NCBI RefSeq assembly: GCF_000730565.1
Contig: NZ_BBIQ01000011.1
Location: 62,001 to 126,000, forward strand
Length of the DNA stretch: 64,000 bases
Reading direction: 5' to 3'
DNA from: Pseudomonas fulva NBRC 16637 = DSM 17717
GTDB lineage: Bacteria; Pseudomonadota; Gammaproteobacteria; Pseudomonadales; Pseudomonadaceae
Shown here: positions 46,974-58,125 of the stretch, one piece after another
Layout of the letters: each line of letters starts with the position of its first letter
Numbering within the stretch: the first letter of the stretch is position 1
Position numbers and translations under genes: made by a program
Notes under the pieces: model-generated
The model's database searches: none
What the model saw: the letters and a program-made list of their open reading frames with translations, nothing else
Told to the model about the DNA's origin: nothing

Positions 46974-47447
46974 ATGCGTATTGGCCACGGCTACGATGTG
47001 CACCGGTTTTGCGACGGTGATTTCATTACCCTGGGCGGGGTGCGTATCCCCCACAAGTACGGCCTGCTGGCCCATTCCGATGGTGACGTGCTGCTGCATG
47101 CCCTGAGCGACGCATTGCTCGGCGCCGCCGCGCTGGGTGATATCGGCAAGCACTTCCCCGACACCGACCCGCAGTTCAAGGGCGCCGACAGCCGCGTGCT
47201 GCTGCGTCATGTGCTGGATGTCGTTCGGGCCAAGGGCTGGCAAGTCGGCAACGTCGACGCCACCATCATTGCCCAGGCGCCGAAGATGGCACCCCACATC
47301 GAGGTCATGCGCCAGCGCATCGCCGACGACCTCAAAGTGGGCCTGGACCAGGTCAACGTCAAGGCCACCACCACCGAAAAGCTCGGCTTCGCCGGGCGCG
47401 AGGAGGGGATCGCCGTGCATGCGGTTGCCCTGTTGCTGCCAGCATGA
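46974..47447 (+). CDS. ispF: 2-C-methyl-D-erythritol 2,4-cyclodiphosphate synthase
   Basis: Fifth MEP-pathway enzyme, forming MEcPP from CDP-ME2P. The 157-residue product has the zinc motif GHGYDVHRF, the H in [24 protein letters not shown] and [17 protein letters not shown], all family hallmarks. The start has no recognisable Shine-Dalgarno because the terminator T-run abuts the ATG. Its stop overlaps the truD ATG by four bases. Confidence 0.96.
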   Translation: MRIGHGYDVHRFCDGDFITLGGVRIPHKYGLLAHSDGDVLLHALSDALLGAAALGDIGKHFPDTDPQFKGADSRVLLRHVLDVVRAKGWQVGNVDATIIAQAPKMAPHIEVMRQRIADDLKVGLDQVNVKATTTEKLGFAGREEGIAVHAVALLLPA

Positions 47448-48489
47448 CCGAATTGGATCTGCTGGGCCCACAGGCATCGGGGCAAGCGCTCGGTACGGCT
47501 GTGCTCAAGGCCGTTGCCGAAGATTTTCAGGTCGACGAAGTGCTTGATATCCCGCTGTCTGGCCAGGGCGAGCACCTGTGGCTATGGGTGGAAAAGCGTG
47601 AGCTCAATACCGAGGAAGCGGCCCGCCGGCTTGCAAGGGCCGCGGGGGTGCCTGCGCGCGCGATCAGCTACGCCGGGCTCAAGGACCGCCAGGCCTTGAC
47701 CCGCCAGTGGTTCAGCCTGCATTTGCCGGGCAAGGCCGACCCCGACCTGTCGCGGGCCGAGGATGCCAATCTGCGCGTCCTCAAGCAGATGCGCCACCAG
47801 CGCAAGTTGCAGCGCGGCGCGCATTCGTCCAATGGCTTCACGCTGCGCCTGACCCAGCTGGCAGCCGATCATCAGGCAGTCGACGCGCGCCTGGCCCAGC
47901 TCAAAGCGAACGGCGTGCCCAATTACTTCGGTACCCAGCGCTTCGGGCATGCCGGCGGCAATGTGCATGACGCCCTGGCCTGGGCCGAGCGCCAGGCCTT
48001 GCCTGAGCAACGTAACGTTCGCTCGCGCCTGCTTTCAGCCGGTCGCAGCTACCTGTTCAACCAGGTCCTGGCCGCACGGGTAGCCGATGGCAGCTGGGCC
48101 AGTGCGCAAGTGGGCGATCTGCTGGCATTCACCGACAGCCGCAGCTTTTTTCCGGCTGCTGAAGCTGAATGCGCTGATCCTCGCCTAGCCGTTCTCGACC
48201 TGCACCCTACAGGCCCCCTGTGGGGCGAGGGCGATTCGCCAGCCAGCGGTCGAACCCGGGCATTGGAAAATTCGGTCGGTGCTGCCCAGCCCGCGCTGTG
48301 CCAGTGGTTGGCAAAGGCGGGCATGGATCACGAACGGCGTATTCTGCGGCTCCCTATTGCTGGCCTTACGTGGCATTATCCCGAGCCTGATATCCTGCAA
48401 CTGGAATTCGTCCTTCCGGCCGGATGCTTCGCCACCGTCGTGGTGCGCGAGGTGGTGGATCTGGTGTCGGCAGGGCAGACGGACAGCCC

Positions 48490-48502
<13 letters not shown>
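47444..48502 (+). CDS. truD: tRNA pseudouridine(13) synthase TruD
   Basis: Makes pseudouridine at position 13 of tRNA-Glu. The 352-residue product has the catalytic D81 in [14 protein letters not shown], then [17 protein letters not shown] and the TRUD insertion domain. The C-terminal [18 protein letters not shown] is typical. It overlaps ispF by four bases and surE by 13, so ispF-truD-surE-pcm form a coupled unit. Confidence 0.95.
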
Positions 48503-49913
<1,411 letters not shown>

Positions 49914-50019
49914 TTCATCTGGGCATCGACGGGCTATTTTTGCACCTGCGTCGAATTCTTGCAGGATCGACCTGTCTATCTGGCGGTGCACGCACGTTGC
50001 GCAAGTGTGTTGCAGCCGC

Positions 50020-50048
50020 CTGCCAAGACTGGCGAGCTTCGTTATAAT
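50020..50048 (+). promoter_or_regulatory. Candidate nlpD promoter
   Basis: TATAAT (50043-50048) is spaced 17 bases from CTGCCA (50020-50025). It lies in the 190-base gap between pcm and nlpD. Confidence 0.55.
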
Positions 50049-50105
50049 TGCAACAATATTGCATTCATGTCTTGAAACGTTTTCGGCACCATGAGGGGAG
50101 CGCGG

Positions 50106-50963
50106 GTGGGTCACACAGTCTTTCGGCAGCGCAAGGACAGCTCGGGTCTCAGGCTCCTGGTGCTGGTACTGGCCATGGGCACACTGTTGGTGGGGTGCTC
50201 GAGCTCCGGCAGCAACAGTGCGCGTGTCGTCGACCGCAACAGCAGCGCGCCCAAACGGCCTACCGTGACCTCCGGTCAGTATGTGGTCAAGCCAGGCGAC
50301 ACGCTGTTCTCCATCGCGTTTCGCTATGGCTGGGACTACAAAGAGTTGGCGGCCCGCAACGGTATCGCCCCGCCGTATACCATTCGCCCTGGCCAGCCAA
50401 TTCGCTTCAGTAGCGGGGCCTCGGGCAGCACCACCGTAGTGGCCAGCCCGTCCTCGTCCAGCCGAACCACGGTCACCCGCCGTCCTGTGGGTGCCACGGC
50501 CTCTACTCCTGCCACGACCACCAAGACCGTCACCACATCCAGCTCGGCGAGCACGCCGGTAGTCGCTACCGTGCCTGCCGCCGAACGTGCGGCCGGTGGC
50601 TGGACCTGGCCGGCGAACGGGGTTTTGATCGGCAAATTTGCTTCAAACGGTAGTTTGAATAAAGGCACTGATATCGCCGGTGATTTGGGACAGCCTGTTT
50701 TTGCTGCGGCCAGTGGATCAGTGGTGTACGCCGGGAGTGGTTTGAGGGGCTACGGCGAGCTGATCATCATCAAGCACAGCGATACCTATGTCAGTGCCTA
50801 CGGCCACAACCGCAGGCTCTTGGTACGGGAGGGGCAGCAGGTCAAGGCAGGGCAGTCGATTGCTGAAATGGGGTCTACAGGCACAGATCGGGTGAAGTTG
50901 CATTTCGAAATTCGCCGTCAGGGCAAACCCGTCGATCCGCTCCAGTTCCTGCCACGCCGTTGA
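50106..50963 (+). CDS. nlpD: Lipoprotein NlpD, LysM and LytM domains
   Basis: Outer-membrane lipoprotein that in E. coli activates the amidase AmiC during cell separation. The product has a lipobox LLVGC (signal-anchor to about residue 30), a LysM domain (QYVVKPGDTLFSIAFRYG), a long Ser/Thr-rich linker and an M23/LytM domain. LytM catalytic positions are changed: NKGTDIAG replaces HxGxDI and VKLHFEI replaces HxHFE, so it is probably a non-enzymatic activator. I prefer the GTG at 50106 (285 residues), with AGGGGAG six bases upstream, over the ATG at 50091. Confidence 0.92.
   Translation: MGHTVFRQRKDSSGLRLLVLVLAMGTLLVGCSSSGSNSARVVDRNSSAPKRPTVTSGQYVVKPGDTLFSIAFRYGWDYKELAARNGIAPPYTIRPGQPIRFSSGASGSTTVVASPSSSSRTTVTRRPVGATASTPATTTKTVTTSSSASTPVVATVPAAERAAGGWTWPANGVLIGKFASNGSLNKGTDIAGDLGQPVFAAASGSVVYAGSGLRGYGELIIIKHSDTYVSAYGHNRRLLVREGQQVKAGQSIAEMGSTGTDRVKLHFEIRRQGKPVDPLQFLPRR
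50644..50657. promoter_or_regulatory. PsrA-type palindrome inside nlpD upstream of rpoS
   Basis: CAAAC-GGTA-GTTTG is a perfect inverted repeat 415 bases before the rpoS ATG. PsrA is known to activate rpoS in pseudomonads from a GAAAC/CAAAC-N4-GTTTG site within nlpD, about 40-60 bases upstream of a transcription start some 370 bases before rpoS. Position and sequence both fit. Confidence 0.75.
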
Positions 50964-51071
50964 TTGTTGTTTCCGGTCTGTTCCGCTGACATGGAGGGGA
51001 CAGGCTCCAGCGCTGCCAAGGAGAAAGGCGCCGCTTGAGTCTGAGTTCGAACTCAGCAAAGGACTATAACA

Positions 51072-52079
51072 ATGGCTCTCAGCAAAGAAGCGCCGGAGTT
51101 TGACATCGACGATGACGTCCTCCTCATGGAGACGGGCATCGTTTTGGAAACGGATGTGGTGTCAGACGAACCTGCTGTACCTTCGGTTCGGACCAGGGCC
51201 AAATCAGGCTCTTCACTTAAACAACACAAGTACATCGATTACAGCCGCGCCCTCGATGCGACTCAGTTGTACCTCAACGAGATTGGCTTTTCGCCTCTGC
51301 TTTCGCCGGAAGAAGAAGTGCATTTTGCGCGCTTGTCGCAAAAGGGCGACCCTGCCGGCCGCAAGCGCATGATCGAAAGCAATCTGCGCCTGGTGGTGAA
51401 AATCGCTCGCCGCTACGTGAACCGGGGGTTGTCATTGCTCGATCTGATCGAGGAGGGCAACCTTGGGCTGATTCGCGCGGTGGAGAAGTTCGATCCTGAG
51501 CGGGGCTTCCGTTTCTCGACCTATGCTACCTGGTGGATTCGGCAGACCATCGAGCGGGCGATCATGAACCAGACCCGCACCATTCGCCTCCCCATTCATG
51601 TGGTCAAGGAACTCAACGTTTACTTGCGCGCGGCGCGCGAACTGACCCAGAAGCTGGATCACGAGCCTTCGCCCGAAGAGATCGCCGCCTTGCTGGAGAA
51701 GCCGGTTGCCGAGGTCAAGCGTATGCTGGGTCTCAACGAGCGGGTGTCCTCCGTGGACGTGTCTCTGGGTCCTGACTCGGACAAGACGCTGCTCGACACC
51801 CTGACGGATGATCGCCCCACTGACCCGTTCGAGTTGCTGCAGGACGATGACCTGTCGCAGAGCATCGATCAGTGGCTCGGTGAACTGACCGACAAGCAAC
51901 GTGAAGTGGTGGTGCGCCGGTTCGGCTTGCGTGGACACGAAAGCAGTACGTTGGAGGACGTCGGTCTGGAAATCGGCCTGACCCGCGAGCGGGTGCGGCA
52001 GATACAGGTCGAGGGGCTCAAGCGCCTGCGTGAGATTCTGGAAAAGAACGGCTTATCCAGCGAGTCGCTTTTTCGTTAG
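51072..52079 (+). CDS. rpoS: RNA polymerase sigma factor RpoS
   Basis: Stationary-phase and general stress sigma factor. The 335-residue product has the full group 2 sigma-70 set: region 1.2 ([19 protein letters not shown]), region 2 ([43 protein letters not shown]), region 3 and region 4 with the helix-turn-helix [20 protein letters not shown]. It follows nlpD by 108 bases and probably also uses the internal nlpD promoter. The gene is intact. Confidence 0.98.
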   Translation: MALSKEAPEFDIDDDVLLMETGIVLETDVVSDEPAVPSVRTRAKSGSSLKQHKYIDYSRALDATQLYLNEIGFSPLLSPEEEVHFARLSQKGDPAGRKRMIESNLRLVVKIARRYVNRGLSLLDLIEEGNLGLIRAVEKFDPERGFRFSTYATWWIRQTIERAIMNQTRTIRLPIHVVKELNVYLRAARELTQKLDHEPSPEEIAALLEKPVAEVKRMLGLNERVSSVDVSLGPDSDKTLLDTLTDDRPTDPFELLQDDDLSQSIDQWLGELTDKQREVVVRRFGLRGHESSTLEDVGLEIGLTRERVRQIQVEGLKRLREILEKNGLSSESLFR

Positions 52080-52103
52080 TCCCTGGTCTTACGCTGCGTA
52101 CAG

Positions 52104-52131
52104 AAACGCCCCGATAAAAAGGGGCGTTTTT
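52104..52131 (+). terminator. rpoS intrinsic terminator
   Basis: AAACGCCCC (52104-52112) pairs with GGGGCGTTT (52121-52129) over GATAAAAA, followed by T residues. Confidence 0.9.
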
Positions 52132-52247
52132 GCGTTTGGGGTTTGGGGAGCCGTGCTGTCGACCCGCTCTCTGCGGTGAGCGGTGCTCGGCCCGGTTTGC
52201 AGATTCACAGGTGTACTCAGCGATGTGCTCACCCTGACAGTTCGGCC

Positions 52248-52265
52248 TGTAAGCCTTTGCTTACT
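52248..52265 (+). promoter_or_regulatory. GacA upstream activating sequence for rsmZ
   Basis: TGTAAG-CCTTTG-CTTACT differs by one base from the known GacA box TGTAAG-N6-CTTACA. It lies about 170-190 bases before the predicted RNA start, the distance known for pseudomonad rsmZ genes. Confidence 0.85.
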
Positions 52266-52437
52266 CGTTGCGTAAGCCTTTGAAGGGTGTGGCGGTAAAT
52301 CATTGTCGTTTTCAAAAGCAACCTTTTCTTAAGTCATTGAAAAGGCTGAAGTATTTAGATGTGTGAAAGTTTGTAGGTCGCAACATCCTGTGAGGAGGAC
52401 GCGTTGCACATCCTGCTCAGATCGCTAGTATTCGAAC

Positions 52438-52572
52438 TGTGCACACGGACACGCACAGGCACTCAGGAAGAGCGCCAAGGACATCGCAAGAAGCGATTTC
52501 ATCAGGACGATGTACAGGACAAGCAGGGACTACGGAAAAAAATGTGGGCGGGTCAAACCGCCCCTTTTTTTT
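52438..52572 (+). ncRNA. rsmZ: Regulatory small RNA RsmZ
   Basis: A Gac-controlled RNA of about 135 bases that sequesters RsmA/RsmE translational repressors. Seven GGA motifs lie at 52447, 52466, 52479, 52505, 52517, 52527 and 52534, several in AGGA contexts expected in hairpin loops. The segment ACATCGC-AAGAA-GCGAT is a visible stem-loop. It ends with the intrinsic terminator GGGCGG/CCGCCC (52546-52563) plus eight T. The 5' end is estimated, with -10 candidates near 52425-52430. Position between rpoS and fdxA is the conserved rsmZ locus. No protein-coding reading is plausible. Confidence 0.9.
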
Positions 52573-52691
52573 GCCTTTTTTTCAGGATCTGAGCTTTTCG
52601 ATTCCAGCGCCAGATTGCATGACGCTTGTGAACAGCTCTGCCAGAACCCGCGTGACGGCGGCCACGTCTGCATGCAGGTTTTTCGCGCTAA
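52573..52691. other. Unassigned stretch between rsmZ and the fdxA terminator
   Basis: About 120 bases hold no gene or clear motif that I can recognise. T-runs directly after the rsmZ terminator could serve as a back-up stop. Confidence 0.4.
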
Positions 52692-52726
52692 ACAAAAAGG
52701 CCCTTGCGGGCCTTTTTGTTTTTTCA
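52692..52726. terminator. Bidirectional terminator after fdxA
   Basis: ACAAAAAGGCCC (52692-52703) pairs perfectly with GGGCCTTTTTGT (52708-52719) over TTGC. T-runs on both strands make it usable for fdxA and as a second stop for rsmZ. Confidence 0.9.
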
Positions 52727-52733
52727 TGCGACG

Positions 52734-53057
52734 TTAACGCTGCAAGTCGGCAATCTTGCCTGGCTTGCCGTCCCACTCCTCAGCATCAGGAAGGGCATCC
52801 TTGCGCTCGGTGATGTTGGGCCAGATTTCAGCCAGTTCGGCGTTCAACTCGATGAAGTTCTCCATGCCCGATGGCACTTCGTCTTCCGAGAAAATGGCTT
52901 GTGCCGGGCACTCTGGTTCGCACAGTGCACAGTCGATGCACTCATCCGGGTGGATGACCAGGAAGTTCGGGCCTTCGTAGAAGCAGTCCACCGGACAGAC
53001 TTCCACGCAGTCGGTGTATTTGCATTTGATGCAGTTGTCGGTGACGACGAAGGTCAT
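52734..53057 (-). CDS. fdxA: Seven-iron ferredoxin FdxA
   Basis: A 107-residue ferredoxin carrying one [3Fe-4S] and one [4Fe-4S] cluster. The cysteines lie in [20 protein letters not shown] (C9, C12, C17, C21, C25) and [15 protein letters not shown] (C40, C43, C46, C50), the Azotobacter FdI arrangement. A long C-terminal tail follows. GAGGAGAG is the ribosome-binding site. Its redox partner may be Fpr, encoded at the right end of the window; that is known for the Azotobacter homologues and inferred here. Confidence 0.96.
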   Translation of the reverse strand: MTFVVTDNCIKCKYTDCVEVCPVDCFYEGPNFLVIHPDECIDCALCEPECPAQAIFSEDEVPSGMENFIELNAELAEIWPNITERKDALPDAEEWDGKPGKIADLQR

Positions 53058-53196
53058 TTCTAGTTCTCTCCTCAGGCGACGGCGGCGGCCCTTCCTCTCG
53101 GGCCGCGCGGTTTGCGGGTTTTGGCTGCAGGCCAGGCTAATAACCGTGCAGTACCAGCAAACCGCGGCGGATTCTACCAGCTTGTCATGGCTGCCG

Positions 53197-55770
53197 TTAT
53201 AACAGGTTCTTTAGTTGATATAGCATTTCGATAGCTTGGCGCGGTGTCATGTCATCAAGCTGCAGCTTGCCCAGTTTCTCGATGGCTGGGTGAGGCAGGC
53301 TGGCGAACAGGTCGCTCTGGTGCGGCACTTGTGGTGCATCCTGCGCTTTCGTGACCTGAGTCGAGTCGTGCGGCAGGCTGGTGGTTTCCAGGCGTGACAG
53401 GTGCTCACGGGCGCGCTGGATGACCACCGCCGGTACACCTGCCAGTTGCGCAACCGCCAGGCCATAGCTCTGGCTCGCAGGCCCTGGCAGCACGTGGTGC
53501 AGGAACACGATACGGTCGTTGTGCTCCGTTGCATTGAGGTGCACGTTAGCCACCAGCGGCTCACTGTCGGGCAACACGGTCAGTTCGAAATAGTGGGTAG
53601 CGAACAAGGTGTAGGCCCGCAGGCGCGCCAGGCGTTCGGCTGCTGCCCAGGCCAGCGACAGGCCATCGAAGGTACTGGTGCCGCGGCCAACTTCGTCCAT
53701 CAGCACCAGGCTGCGGTCGGTTGCGTTGTGCAGGATATTGGCGGTTTCGCTCATTTCCACCATGAAGGTGGAGCGCCCGCCTGCCAGGTCGTCGCTCGAG
53801 CCAATGCGGGTGAAGATGCGGTCGACCACCGACAGCTCGCAGCGCGCTGCTGGAACGAAGCTGCCGATGTGCGCCATCAGCACGATCAGTGCGGTCTGGC
53901 GCATGTACGTGGACTTACCACCCATGTTCGGCCCGGTGATGATCAGCATCCGCGTACTGTCGTCCAGGCCCAGGTCGTTGGCCACGAACGGCGTGGTGAG
54001 CACCTGCTCGACCACCGGGTGACGCCCCTGCTCGATGCGCAGGCACGGCTCGTCGACGAAGCGTGGGCAGTTCAGGTCCAGGTTCAGGGCACGCTCTGCC
54101 AGGTTGCTGAGCACGTCCAGTTCGGCCAGGGCGGCGGCACTGTCCTGCAGTGGCGCCAAGTGGCTGATCAGGGTCTCCAGCAGCGCGTCGTAGAGCATCT
54201 TTTCCCGGGCCAGGGCGCGGCTCTTGGCCGACAGCGCCTTGTCCTCGAATGCCTTGAGTTCCGGCGTGATGAAACGCTCGGCGCCCTTGAGGGTCTGCCG
54301 GCGGATGTAGTCGACCGGGGCCTGCTCGGCCTGCTTGGAAGGCAGCTCGATGAAATAGCCATGCACACGGTTGTAGCCGACCTTGAGGTTGGCAAGGCCG
54401 GTGCGCGCCTTCTCACGCGCCTCGAGGTCGATCAGGAACTGCCCGGCGTTTTCGCTGATGGCCAGTAGCTCGTCGAGCTCGCTGTCGTAGCCGGTCTTGA
54501 GCACGCCTCCATCACGGATCACGGCAGGCGGGTTGTCGACCACCGCACGCTCCAGCAGGCTGGCCAGCTCCGGGTAGGTGCCGGTGATCGCGGCCAGGCG
54601 TGCCAGGTGCGGCGCCTCGAGCTCGGTCATTGCATTCTGCAGCTCGGGCAGGGCGCCCAGTGCGTCTCGCAACCGCGCCAGGTCGCGTGGGCGGGCGTTG
54701 CGCAAGCCGATACGGGCCAGGATGCGCTCGATATCGCCGATTTCCTTGAGCTGGGGTTGCAGCTTTTCGAACCGGTAGCTGTCGAGCAGGCAGCGGATCG
54801 AATCCTGGCGGGCCTGTATGACCTTGAGGTCGCGCAGCGGACGGTTCAGCCAGCGGCTCAGCAGGCGGCTGGCCATGGCCGTCTGGCAGCGATCGACGAC
54901 CGATTGCAGGGTATTGTCACGCCCACCTGCCAGGTTGACGTCCAGCTCCAGGTTGCGACGGCTGGCCCCGTCGAGGATGACGGTGTCGTCCAGGCGCTCG
55001 TGACGCAGGCTGCGCAAGTGCGGCAGGGCCGTACGCTGGGTTTCCTTGGCATAGGCCAGCAGGCAGCCGGCGGCGCCGATGGCCAGGGTCAGCTTGTCAC
55101 AGCCAAAGCCCTTGAGGTCCTTGGTGGCAAATTGTTGGCAGAGCGCTTTGCGCGCCGAGTCGCGGTCAAAGTCCCAGGGCGCTCGGCGACGCGCACCGGG
55201 GCGTTTCTCGGCAGGCAGGTCGCGTGGCCAGTCATCCGGGATGAGCAGCTCGACCGGGTTGAGGCGGTCCAGTTCAGCCAGCAGGGTTTCCCAGCCTTTG
55301 ATCTCCTGGACGCCGAAGTGACCGCTGGTGATGTCGAGCACGGCCAGGCCAAACAGGCGCTCGTCGCCCAGCAGCGCTGCGATCAGGTTGTCACGGCGCT
55401 CATCGAGCAGCGCTTCGTCGCTGACGGTACCTGGCGTGATGATGCGCACGACCTGGCGCTCGACCGGCCCCTTGCTGGTGGCCGGGTCGCCGATCTGCTC
55501 GCAGATGACCACCGATTCGCCCAGCTTGACCAGCTTGGCTAGGTAACCCTCGAGGGAATGAAACGGCACCCCGCACATGGGAATGGACTGGCCGGCGGAC
55601 TGCCCGCGCGCGGTCAGGGTGATGTCCAGCAGGCTGGCGGCCTTTTTCGCATCTTCATAGAAGATCTCGTAGAAGTCGCCCATGCGATAGAACATCAGCT
55701 GGTCCGGATGCTGGTTTTTCAGCTTCCAGTACTGCTGCATCATTGGGGTATGTGCGGAGAGATCGGACAT
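53197..55770 (-). CDS. mutS: DNA mismatch repair protein MutS
   Basis: Recognises mismatches and starts methyl-independent strand repair with MutL. The 857-residue product begins [18 protein letters not shown]. It has the mismatch-reading motif [15 protein letters not shown], the core and clamp domains, the Walker [12 protein letters not shown], and Walker [13 protein letters not shown], ending in a short C-terminal domain. In-frame codons upstream to 55872 are non-homologous leader. It is intact, so there is no sign of a mutator lesion in this gene. It is divergent from cinA. Confidence 0.97.
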   Translation of the reverse strand: MSDLSAHTPMMQQYWKLKNQHPDQLMFYRMGDFYEIFYEDAKKAASLLDITLTARGQSAGQSIPMCGVPFHSLEGYLAKLVKLGESVVICEQIGDPATSKGPVERQVVRIITPGTVSDEALLDERRDNLIAALLGDERLFGLAVLDITSGHFGVQEIKGWETLLAELDRLNPVELLIPDDWPRDLPAEKRPGARRRAPWDFDRDSARKALCQQFATKDLKGFGCDKLTLAIGAAGCLLAYAKETQRTALPHLRSLRHERLDDTVILDGASRRNLELDVNLAGGRDNTLQSVVDRCQTAMASRLLSRWLNRPLRDLKVIQARQDSIRCLLDSYRFEKLQPQLKEIGDIERILARIGLRNARPRDLARLRDALGALPELQNAMTELEAPHLARLAAITGTYPELASLLERAVVDNPPAVIRDGGVLKTGYDSELDELLAISENAGQFLIDLEAREKARTGLANLKVGYNRVHGYFIELPSKQAEQAPVDYIRRQTLKGAERFITPELKAFEDKALSAKSRALAREKMLYDALLETLISHLAPLQDSAAALAELDVLSNLAERALNLDLNCPRFVDEPCLRIEQGRHPVVEQVLTTPFVANDLGLDDSTRMLIITGPNMGGKSTYMRQTALIVLMAHIGSFVPAARCELSVVDRIFTRIGSSDDLAGGRSTFMVEMSETANILHNATDRSLVLMDEVGRGTSTFDGLSLAWAAAERLARLRAYTLFATHYFELTVLPDSEPLVANVHLNATEHNDRIVFLHHVLPGPASQSYGLAVAQLAGVPAVVIQRAREHLSRLETTSLPHDSTQVTKAQDAPQVPHQSDLFASLPHPAIEKLGKLQLDDMTPRQAIEMLYQLKNLL

Positions 55771-55969
55771 GGTCGGCCTTACAGCGGGTGATCTGGTTGG
55801 CAAGGGTAAACCGGCAATGGTACAGGCTTTTTCGGTGCGATGCAGGCGCCGAACGCCGTGCCTGCCCACCATGGGTGCCGCGCCAGGGGCTTGGAAAACC
55901 TGAACGTTTGCCGGGCAAGCTTCTCTATTGGGGTGATAGGGTAGTAGTCAGTCTACAAGGAGCCCTCGC

Positions 55970-56452
55970 ATGGACCCGATTACCACACTCGCCACTCGCC
56001 TGGGTGACCACCTTCAACGCCTGGGGGCGCATGTGAGCACCGCCGAATCCTGTACCGGCGGCGGCATTGCCGAGGCCATTACCCGGATTGCCGGCAGCTC
56101 GGCCTGGTTCGAAGCCGGCTACGTGACCTATTCCAACCGGCAAAAAACGCGTCAGCTGGGGGTGCCCGAAGCGTTGTTCGGGCAGGTGGGCGCCGTAAGT
56201 CAGGAGGTGGTCGAGGCCATGGTCAAGGGCGCGCAGCTGGCCAGCGGCGCCCGCTTTGCCGTGGCGGTCAGCGGAGTGGCCGGCCCCGGCGGCGGTTCGG
56301 CCGACAAGCCCGTGGGGACTGTATGGTTGGCCTGGAGCGATGGCCAGCAGGTCGTCAGCGAGCGTCGTCAGTTCGACGGCGACCGCGAGGCCGTGCGGCG
56401 CCAGACCGTCATCGCCGCCTTAGAAGGCTTGTTACAGCTTGGCATCGGTTAA
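55970..56452 (+). CDS. pncC: Nicotinamide-nucleotide amidase (short CinA/PncC)
   Basis: Deamidates NMN to nicotinic acid mononucleotide in NAD recycling. The 160-residue product is only the CinA C-terminal domain: STAESCTGGGIAEAIT, GSSAWFEAGYVTYSN, SGVAGPGGGSADKPVGTVW. The N-terminal molybdopterin-like domain of full CinA is absent, as in E. coli PncC. AAGGAG precedes the ATG. It sits just upstream of recA, a conserved arrangement often annotated cinA. Confidence 0.94.
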   Translation: MDPITTLATRLGDHLQRLGAHVSTAESCTGGGIAEAITRIAGSSAWFEAGYVTYSNRQKTRQLGVPEALFGQVGAVSQEVVEAMVKGAQLASGARFAVAVSGVAGPGGGSADKPVGTVWLAWSDGQQVVSERRQFDGDREAVRRQTVIAALEGLLQLGIG

Positions 56453-56496
56453 ATCGAAATCGGGGGTTTGCTCGAACGCTCGCCTGTGGAATAATA

Positions 56497-56512
56497 CTGG
56501 CTACTTATACAG
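56497..56512. promoter_or_regulatory. LexA (SOS) box upstream of recA
   Basis: CTGGCTACTTATACAG matches the CTG-N10-CAG form of the gammaproteobacterial SOS box and lies 42 bases before the recA ATG, overlapping the expected promoter. Confidence 0.85.
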
Positions 56513-56554
56513 TTATCCGGCCATCAGGGCCAAGTCGAACACGTGAGGATTTCA

Positions 56555-57622
56555 ATGGACGACAACAAGAAGCGCGCCTTGGCTGCGGCCCTGGGTCAAA
56601 TCGAACGTCAATTCGGTAAGGGCGCGGTCATGCGCATGGGCGACCATGAGCGCCAAGCCATCCCTTCCATTTCTACCGGCTCTCTGGGGCTGGACATCGC
56701 CCTGGGTATCGGCGGTCTGCCAAAAGGCCGTATCGTCGAAATTTACGGCCCGGAATCGTCAGGTAAAACCACGCTCACGCTCTCGGTCATCGCCGAAGCC
56801 CAGAAAAGTGGCGCCACCTGTGCGTTCGTCGATGCCGAGCATGCTCTTGATCCGGAGTACGCTGGCAAACTGGGCGTCAACGTAGACGACCTGCTGGTTT
56901 CGCAGCCTGACACGGGTGAGCAGGCGCTGGAAATTACCGACATGTTGGTACGGTCCAACGCGGTCGACGTCATCATCGTCGACTCCGTGGCGGCGCTGGT
57001 ACCCAAGGCTGAAATCGAAGGCGAAATGGGTGACATGCACGTGGGCTTGCAGGCTCGTCTGATGTCCCAGGCGCTGCGCAAGATCACCGGTAACATCAAG
57101 AACGCCAACTGCCTGGTTATCTTCATCAACCAGATCCGTATGAAGATCGGCGTGATGTTCGGTAGCCCGGAAACCACCACCGGCGGCAACGCACTGAAGT
57201 TCTATGCCTCGGTTCGCCTGGACATCCGCCGCACCGGTGCAGTCAAGGAAGGCGACGAGGTGGTGGGTAGTGAAACCCGCGTCAAGATCGTCAAGAACAA
57301 GGTGGCGCCACCGTTCCGTCAAGCGGAATTCCAGATTCTGTACGGCAAGGGTATCTACCGTAACGGTGAAATCATCGACCTGGGCGTGTCTCAGGGCCTG
57401 GTCGAGAAATCGGGCGCCTGGTACAGCTACCAAGGCAACAAGATCGGTCAGGGCAAGGCGAATGCTGCCAAGTACCTGCATGAGAATCCCGCTATCGGTA
57501 GCGAAATCGAGAAGCAGATCCGCGACAAGCTGCTCAATGCCGGTGCTGTAGCCGCTGCTGCCAAGGCTGCAGCCGCACAGGCCGATGCGGGTGACGTGGC
57601 CGAAGCCGAAGCTGGCTATTGA
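56555..57622 (+). CDS. recA: Recombinase RecA
   Basis: Strand-exchange ATPase and coprotease for LexA. The 355-residue product begins [19 protein letters not shown] after GTGAGGA. Walker A is GPESSGKTT (65-73); [19 protein letters not shown] and the loop-2 segment [21 protein letters not shown] are present. The C-terminal tail is Ala/Glu-rich. recX follows after 20 bases. The gene is intact. Confidence 0.99.
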   Translation: MDDNKKRALAAALGQIERQFGKGAVMRMGDHERQAIPSISTGSLGLDIALGIGGLPKGRIVEIYGPESSGKTTLTLSVIAEAQKSGATCAFVDAEHALDPEYAGKLGVNVDDLLVSQPDTGEQALEITDMLVRSNAVDVIIVDSVAALVPKAEIEGEMGDMHVGLQARLMSQALRKITGNIKNANCLVIFINQIRMKIGVMFGSPETTTGGNALKFYASVRLDIRRTGAVKEGDEVVGSETRVKIVKNKVAPPFRQAEFQILYGKGIYRNGEIIDLGVSQGLVEKSGAWYSYQGNKIGQGKANAAKYLHENPAIGSEIEKQIRDKLLNAGAVAAAAKAAAAQADAGDVAEAEAGY

Positions 57623-57642
57623 TCACGCGACCGTAGCCGAAC

Positions 57643-58110
57643 ATGCCTGCCGTACTCGACACTCCCGTCGCCATTCGGCGGGCAGCCATGGACCTGCTTG
57701 CGCGACGTGAGCATGGTCGCGTGGAATTGACCCGCAAGTTACTTCAGCGCGGGGCGTTGCAGACGCTGATCGAGCCTGAGCTCGATCGGCTGAGCGACGA
57801 AGGCCTGCTGAGTGAAGCTCGTTATCTGGAAAGCTTCATTCGCTATCGATCCAGTTCAGGTTATGGCCCTGCCCGAATCCGTGAGGAGCTCGGGCAGCGC
57901 GGCTTGGCGCGTGGTGATATCGACGCGGCGCTTCGCGAGAGTCAAATCGACTGGGGCGAGCGGCTGTTTGAAGTATGGCAGCGCAAATATGCCGGGCAAC
58001 GCCCTGAAGACCCCAAGGCGCGTGCGCAGCAAATGCGTTTCCTCGCTTATCGCGGTTTCCCCATGGACATGATTGGCAGGCTGCTTAGTGGTCGAGGCTG
58101 GGACGACTGA
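57643..58110 (+). CDS. recX: Regulatory protein RecX
   Basis: Modulates RecA by capping or destabilising its filaments. The 155-residue helical protein shows [54 protein letters not shown] and [16 protein letters not shown], the three-helix RecX repeats. It is in an operon with recA and would be induced with it by DNA damage. Confidence 0.96.
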   Translation: MPAVLDTPVAIRRAAMDLLARREHGRVELTRKLLQRGALQTLIEPELDRLSDEGLLSEARYLESFIRYRSSSGYGPARIREELGQRGLARGDIDAALRESQIDWGERLFEVWQRKYAGQRPEDPKARAQQMRFLAYRGFPMDMIGRLLSGRGWDD

Positions 58111-58125
58111 GCGCACAGCCTGCGC

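Noticed and set aside
52404..52592. Short plus-strand frame overlapping rsmZ
   Set aside because: The sequence is explained by a structured GGA-rich RNA with its own terminator; the frame runs through the terminator T-run.
53197..55770. Possible mutator lesion in mutS
   Set aside because: The frame is uninterrupted and the mismatch-reading FYRMGDFYE, Walker A and Walker B motifs are intact.
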